Shown: positions 61,401 to 64,000 of the stretch, piece by piece
Layout: each line of letters opens with the position of its first letter
Position numbering within the stretch: position 1 is the first letter of the stretch
Virus record (IMG/VR): IMGVR_UViG_3300025000_000086
Span: 1 to 64,000 of that record
DNA length: 64,000 bases
Direction: 5' to 3' (one strand)
From: a virus
Notes under the pieces: generated by a model
What the model was told of the DNA's origin: nothing
The model's input: the letters and a program-made list of their open reading frames with translations, nothing else
The model's database searches: none
Program-made: the position numbers and the translations under genes

Positions 61401-62189
61401 CTAATAATACTTAAATTGATATTTAAAATAAAACTTTACATTACCTAATATCCTCAACGTATTTAAACCAGGAGGAATAGATAAAAATTCAAAATTAAAA
61501 TTATCATACCTACTTGTATTTAATAAAGATGTTGTAATAAGTTCATTTTCATTACTTACTGATATTTCTTCTTGATCTATCAAATCAGTAAATTTAAATT
61601 GTATATTATTATTTGATAAATTTTGAATTACAAAATCTCCATTACCAACTTTAGTAATATATATCTCTGGTTTACAATCCACATCACCTTTATTATTAAA
61701 TATAATATCTGTCCATAATATATTTTCAGACATATCATATATATTTGATTGATAAACAGGTGAATAGCAATATGGTGAATTACAAATAAACGATAATGTA
61801 ACATATCCTTGGTTAATACAATTGTGAGATATAATAGGATCGCCATCTAACATTATATAATATATTTTTGTAATAGAAGTATTATCAGATGATTCATCAA
61901 TAAATGTTAAAGGAATAAAATATTGACTGTCAATTGTTCTTGCCAATAAACGTAAATCATCAGATGTAAATGTATTTTCAAATGCAAATGTTGCATTAAA
62001 TTTTAATACAGATGGTTTTTTATAAGTTAAATATGGATTTTCCCTACCTTTTATATATGTTAATTCAATTTCTCTTGAATATATAAATGGTTCTTCTTGC
62101 ATTCCAGTATTAATATTACAATGAATTAATTTTAATTCTTGATTAGATATACCATTTATAGTAAAATTAGTTGATGATTTTATTAAAAT
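61401..62189 (-). CDS. Distal tail protein Dit, AUU start
   Basis: Dit joins the tail tube to the tip. The 262-residue protein starts with the family-like IKSSTNFTINGI and contains ELTYIKGRENPYL and a beta-sandwich end. Counting from AGGTGA, the codon in the start position is ATT 62189. A GTG at 62198 overlaps the ribosome site and would add three residues. It follows the tape measure gene. Confidence 0.8.
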   Translation of the reverse strand: MLIKSSTNFTINGISNQELKLIHCNINTGMQEEPFIYSREIELTYIKGRENPYLTYKKPSVLKFNATFAFENTFTSDDLRLLARTIDSQYFIPLTFIDESSDNTSITKIYYIMLDGDPIISHNCINQGYVTLSFICNSPYCYSPVYQSNIYDMSENILWTDIIFNNKGDVDCKPEIYITKVGNGDFVIQNLSNNNIQFKFTDLIDQEEISVSNENELITTSLLNTSRYDNFNFEFLSIPPGLNTLRILGNVKFYFKYQFKYY

Positions 62190-62223
62190 ATGTTTCACCT
62201 ACTTTCTACTTTCAATAAAATAA

Positions 62224-62260
62224 TAGAGTAGTAATATGTTTTTAAATTATTACTACTCTA
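62224..62260 (-). promoter_or_regulatory. Hairpin between tape measure and Dit genes
   Basis: TAGAGTAGTAATA and TATTACTACTCTA form a perfect 13-bp stem with an 11-base loop. The T run is weak, so it may be an attenuator or processing signal that sets relative expression. Confidence 0.5.
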
Positions 62261-62279
62261 TAAAATAAATATAATAATA

Positions 62280-64000
62280 TTAAATTTGTTTACCAAATTT
62301 TCTAACTCCATTTATTAAATACTTTGTTACATTATCAATATCACTCTTACTATTTGCATTCATATTTGCAACTTCAACTGTAAGATTATAAATGTTTCCA
62401 CCACTTGTCGCTACAGAAGGAGTTATATTTGGTATAAAGCTATTAACAAAATTCTGCATATTAGGAATGAAATTTTTCATTACATTATTTTGTGGTATTG
62501 CAAGTTCACCTTTAAGCATTTTAACTACAGTTTCATTAGATTGAGTATTAAATAATTTATTTACAATATCCATTATTTTATTAGTAGGTTTATTAGCAAT
62601 AATACCACCTTCATGATATATATCAATTATTCCATTATTCCATTCTACATCATGTCCTAATGCTTCTGCTACTTCTCTTATACCTACTAAAGAATCATTT
62701 CCTTCTATTTTTTTATAAGCAAAACTTTTACCACCTATAATAACTGGTGTTCCTTCTCCATCCCAACTTACACTTTCCCCTAATGCATTTGCTAATGTAA
62801 CTGATTTCATAATTGCTGTACCATCAGTATTTTCATAACTTCCTGGTGAAAATGTGGCTATTGGAGATGGTGTATTGCCAGAATTACTAGAGTTATTGCT
62901 AGAATTGTTATTAGAATTGTTATTGCTACTACTTGTACTACTACCACTACTGCCTAAATTTCCAGTCAATTGATTAATACTATTATTTATCTCACTTGCA
63001 AGAGTATTCCCAACACCTTGACCTAAATTGCTAATATTATTTTTTACAAATGTTAATAATCTAGTTAATTCTGATATAGTATTGTCGATATTACCCTTCA
63101 TTAATTCTTGACTTATATTAGAAAAATTAATTTCATTATCAATCATATCTTGATAATATTTTTCTGTTTCATCTTTAATTTTTTCTAATCTTTCTTTCTC
63201 TGCATCATATTTATCATCTTCGGCATCTTGCTTTTCTTTAATATCTTTTTCATAAGCATCTAACTGATCATTTAAAGAATCTTTTAATAATTCTTTTTCT
63301 CTATCTTTTTGAGTTTTAGATATTTCTAAATCTATTTCTGAAAGTTCTTTTAATAATTCTTCTTTTTTTGCTTTTGCTTCATAAGAATCATCATTTCCCA
63401 AATAATCAATTTGCTTCTGAATATCTAATTTTTCTTCATTTAATTTTTTAATATTATCTTCATAATCTTCTGTGGAAGATAATTCATCTAGCAATTTTAA
63501 TTTCTGATTGATAGAATCTTCATATTGATCCAATTCATCATCAAGATTTTCTTTTACTTTATCATGTCTTTTATCTTCTGCTTCCATTTGTTCATCAATT
63601 GCTTCTAATGCTATATCTTTTTCTTTCTCGTAGGCATCTTTGATTAGTGAAATTGTATCATCTATGATTTGTTTTTTATTGTCATACAATGCTTTTTGAT
63701 TATCTAATATCTCTATTGTTGTATCGCTTATTGCTTTCTGTAATTCTTGATATCTTAATGTTCCTACAATAGTATCTGCTAATTCTTTTTGATATATTGC
63801 TTGTTTTTCTAATAAAGCAGATTTTATATTAGAATATTGAATAATTTCATTTTTTAAAGCATTATTATATTCTTCCGTTCCTTTTTCATTCATCTCTTGT
63901 TGAGATTGAGCAATTTTTATTGCTTCATTATACTTATCTATTTTATTTGTTACTTCTTCAATCTCACTAGATGTTATTTCTGCTTGTTTATCAGATATTT
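62280..64000 (-). CDS. Tape measure protein, C-terminal part
   Basis: The frame stays open to the right edge, so the gene continues outside (an internal ATG at 63893 is not the start). It sets tail length and helps DNA entry. The visible 573 residues are a long, very charged coiled coil, then a Ser/Asn-rich linker. A copper-amine-oxidase-N-like domain follows (VTLANALGESVSWDGEG, VGIREVAEALGHDVEW), and then a tail (GGIIANKPTNKIMDIVNKLF) that recurs as the small gene at 39013. Confidence 0.85.
   Translation of the reverse strand, partial: ISDKQAEITSSEIEEVTNKIDKYNEAIKIAQSQQEMNEKGTEEYNNALKNEIIQYSNIKSALLEKQAIYQKELADTIVGTLRYQELQKAISDTTIEILDNQKALYDNKKQIIDDTISLIKDAYEKEKDIALEAIDEQMEAEDKRHDKVKENLDDELDQYEDSINQKLKLLDELSSTEDYEDNIKKLNEEKLDIQKQIDYLGNDDSYEAKAKKEELLKELSEIDLEISKTQKDREKELLKDSLNDQLDAYEKDIKEKQDAEDDKYDAEKERLEKIKDETEKYYQDMIDNEINFSNISQELMKGNIDNTISELTRLLTFVKNNISNLGQGVGNTLASEINNSINQLTGNLGSSGSSTSSSNNNSNNNSSNNSSNSGNTPSPIATFSPGSYENTDGTAIMKSVTLANALGESVSWDGEGTPVIIGGKSFAYKKIEGNDSLVGIREVAEALGHDVEWNNGIIDIYHEGGIIANKPTNKIMDIVNKLFNTQSNETVVKMLKGELAIPQNNVMKNFIPNMQNFVNSFIPNITPSVATSGGNIYNLTVEVANMNANSKSDIDNVTKYLINGVRKFGKQI

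Noticed and set aside
1-64000. CRISPR array or tRNA genes anywhere in the window
   Set aside because: No regularly spaced direct repeats and no recognisable tRNA T-arm with a matching acceptor stem were seen.

Overview
The window looks like 64 kb of a larger, very AT-rich temperate tailed-phage genome from an anaerobic, Clostridium-like Firmicute. The evidence is the base composition, near-perfect Shine-Dalgarno sites (AAAGGAG or AGGAGG) before almost every gene, consensus sigma-A promoters, an oxygen-sensitive class III ribonucleotide reductase, a large serine integrase and a siphovirus-type tail module. No tRNA, rRNA or CRISPR array was seen. An intact 54-bp inverted repeat at the 3' end of the integrase is a good attP candidate. 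If so, the sequence represents the free (circular or virion) form rather than an integrated prophage.

Positions 1-29425 read rightwards. They hold about 65 tightly packed, mostly small early genes in runs started by consensus promoters near 121, 8219, 13099 and 25709. Many are short Cys-rich zinc-ribbon proteins. Among them is a scattered nucleotide-supply pathway: class III reductase NrdD (interrupted by a 472-residue LAGLIDADG intein) with activase NrdG, dUTPase, an aspartate carbamoyltransferase, ThyX, a dNMP kinase, a 5'-nucleotidase-like HAD protein and a remnant of a nucleoside deoxyribosyltransferase. An N6-adenine methyltransferase, an MmcB-like nuclease and two TnpB RNA-guided nuclease genes are also here. 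Between 25744 and 26352 lies a gene-free, densely structured, promoter-driven region that I read as a large ornate noncoding RNA of the ROOL/GOLLD kind.

Positions 29450-38510 form the lysogeny and accessory block: attP candidate, serine integrase (leftward), a DndB-like DGQHR-fold protein (rightward), a helicase-like ATPase and two free-standing zinc-ribbon plus PD-(D/E)XK homing-type endonucleases. Several strong leftward terminators and a 26-bp palindrome lie between them. A possible roughly 90-nt small RNA with its own promoter and terminator sits at 38918-39010.

From 39013 to the right edge the late genes read leftwards. In transcription order they are tape measure (cut by the window edge), Dit, Tal, a fibronectin-type protein, tail-fibre and baseplate proteins, a giant tail-fibre protein with carbohydrate-binding repeats and a glycosidase-like barrel, a further fibre protein, a coiled-coil membrane protein, amidase endolysin, holin and a small protein paralogous to the tape-measure C terminus. 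This module is broken open by cargo. Between Dit and Tal sit a PIN-domain toxin-antitoxin pair, a ribbon-helix-helix gene and a third endonuclease. Between Tal and the fibre genes sit a secreted protein with its own operator-bearing promoter, an XRE repressor and a BRO-N antirepressor operon.

Two genome-wide peculiarities stand out. At least eleven genes with excellent ribosome-binding sites have no ATG, GTG or TTG where the start should be, only AUA, AUU or AUC. Three short early genes carry frameshifts.
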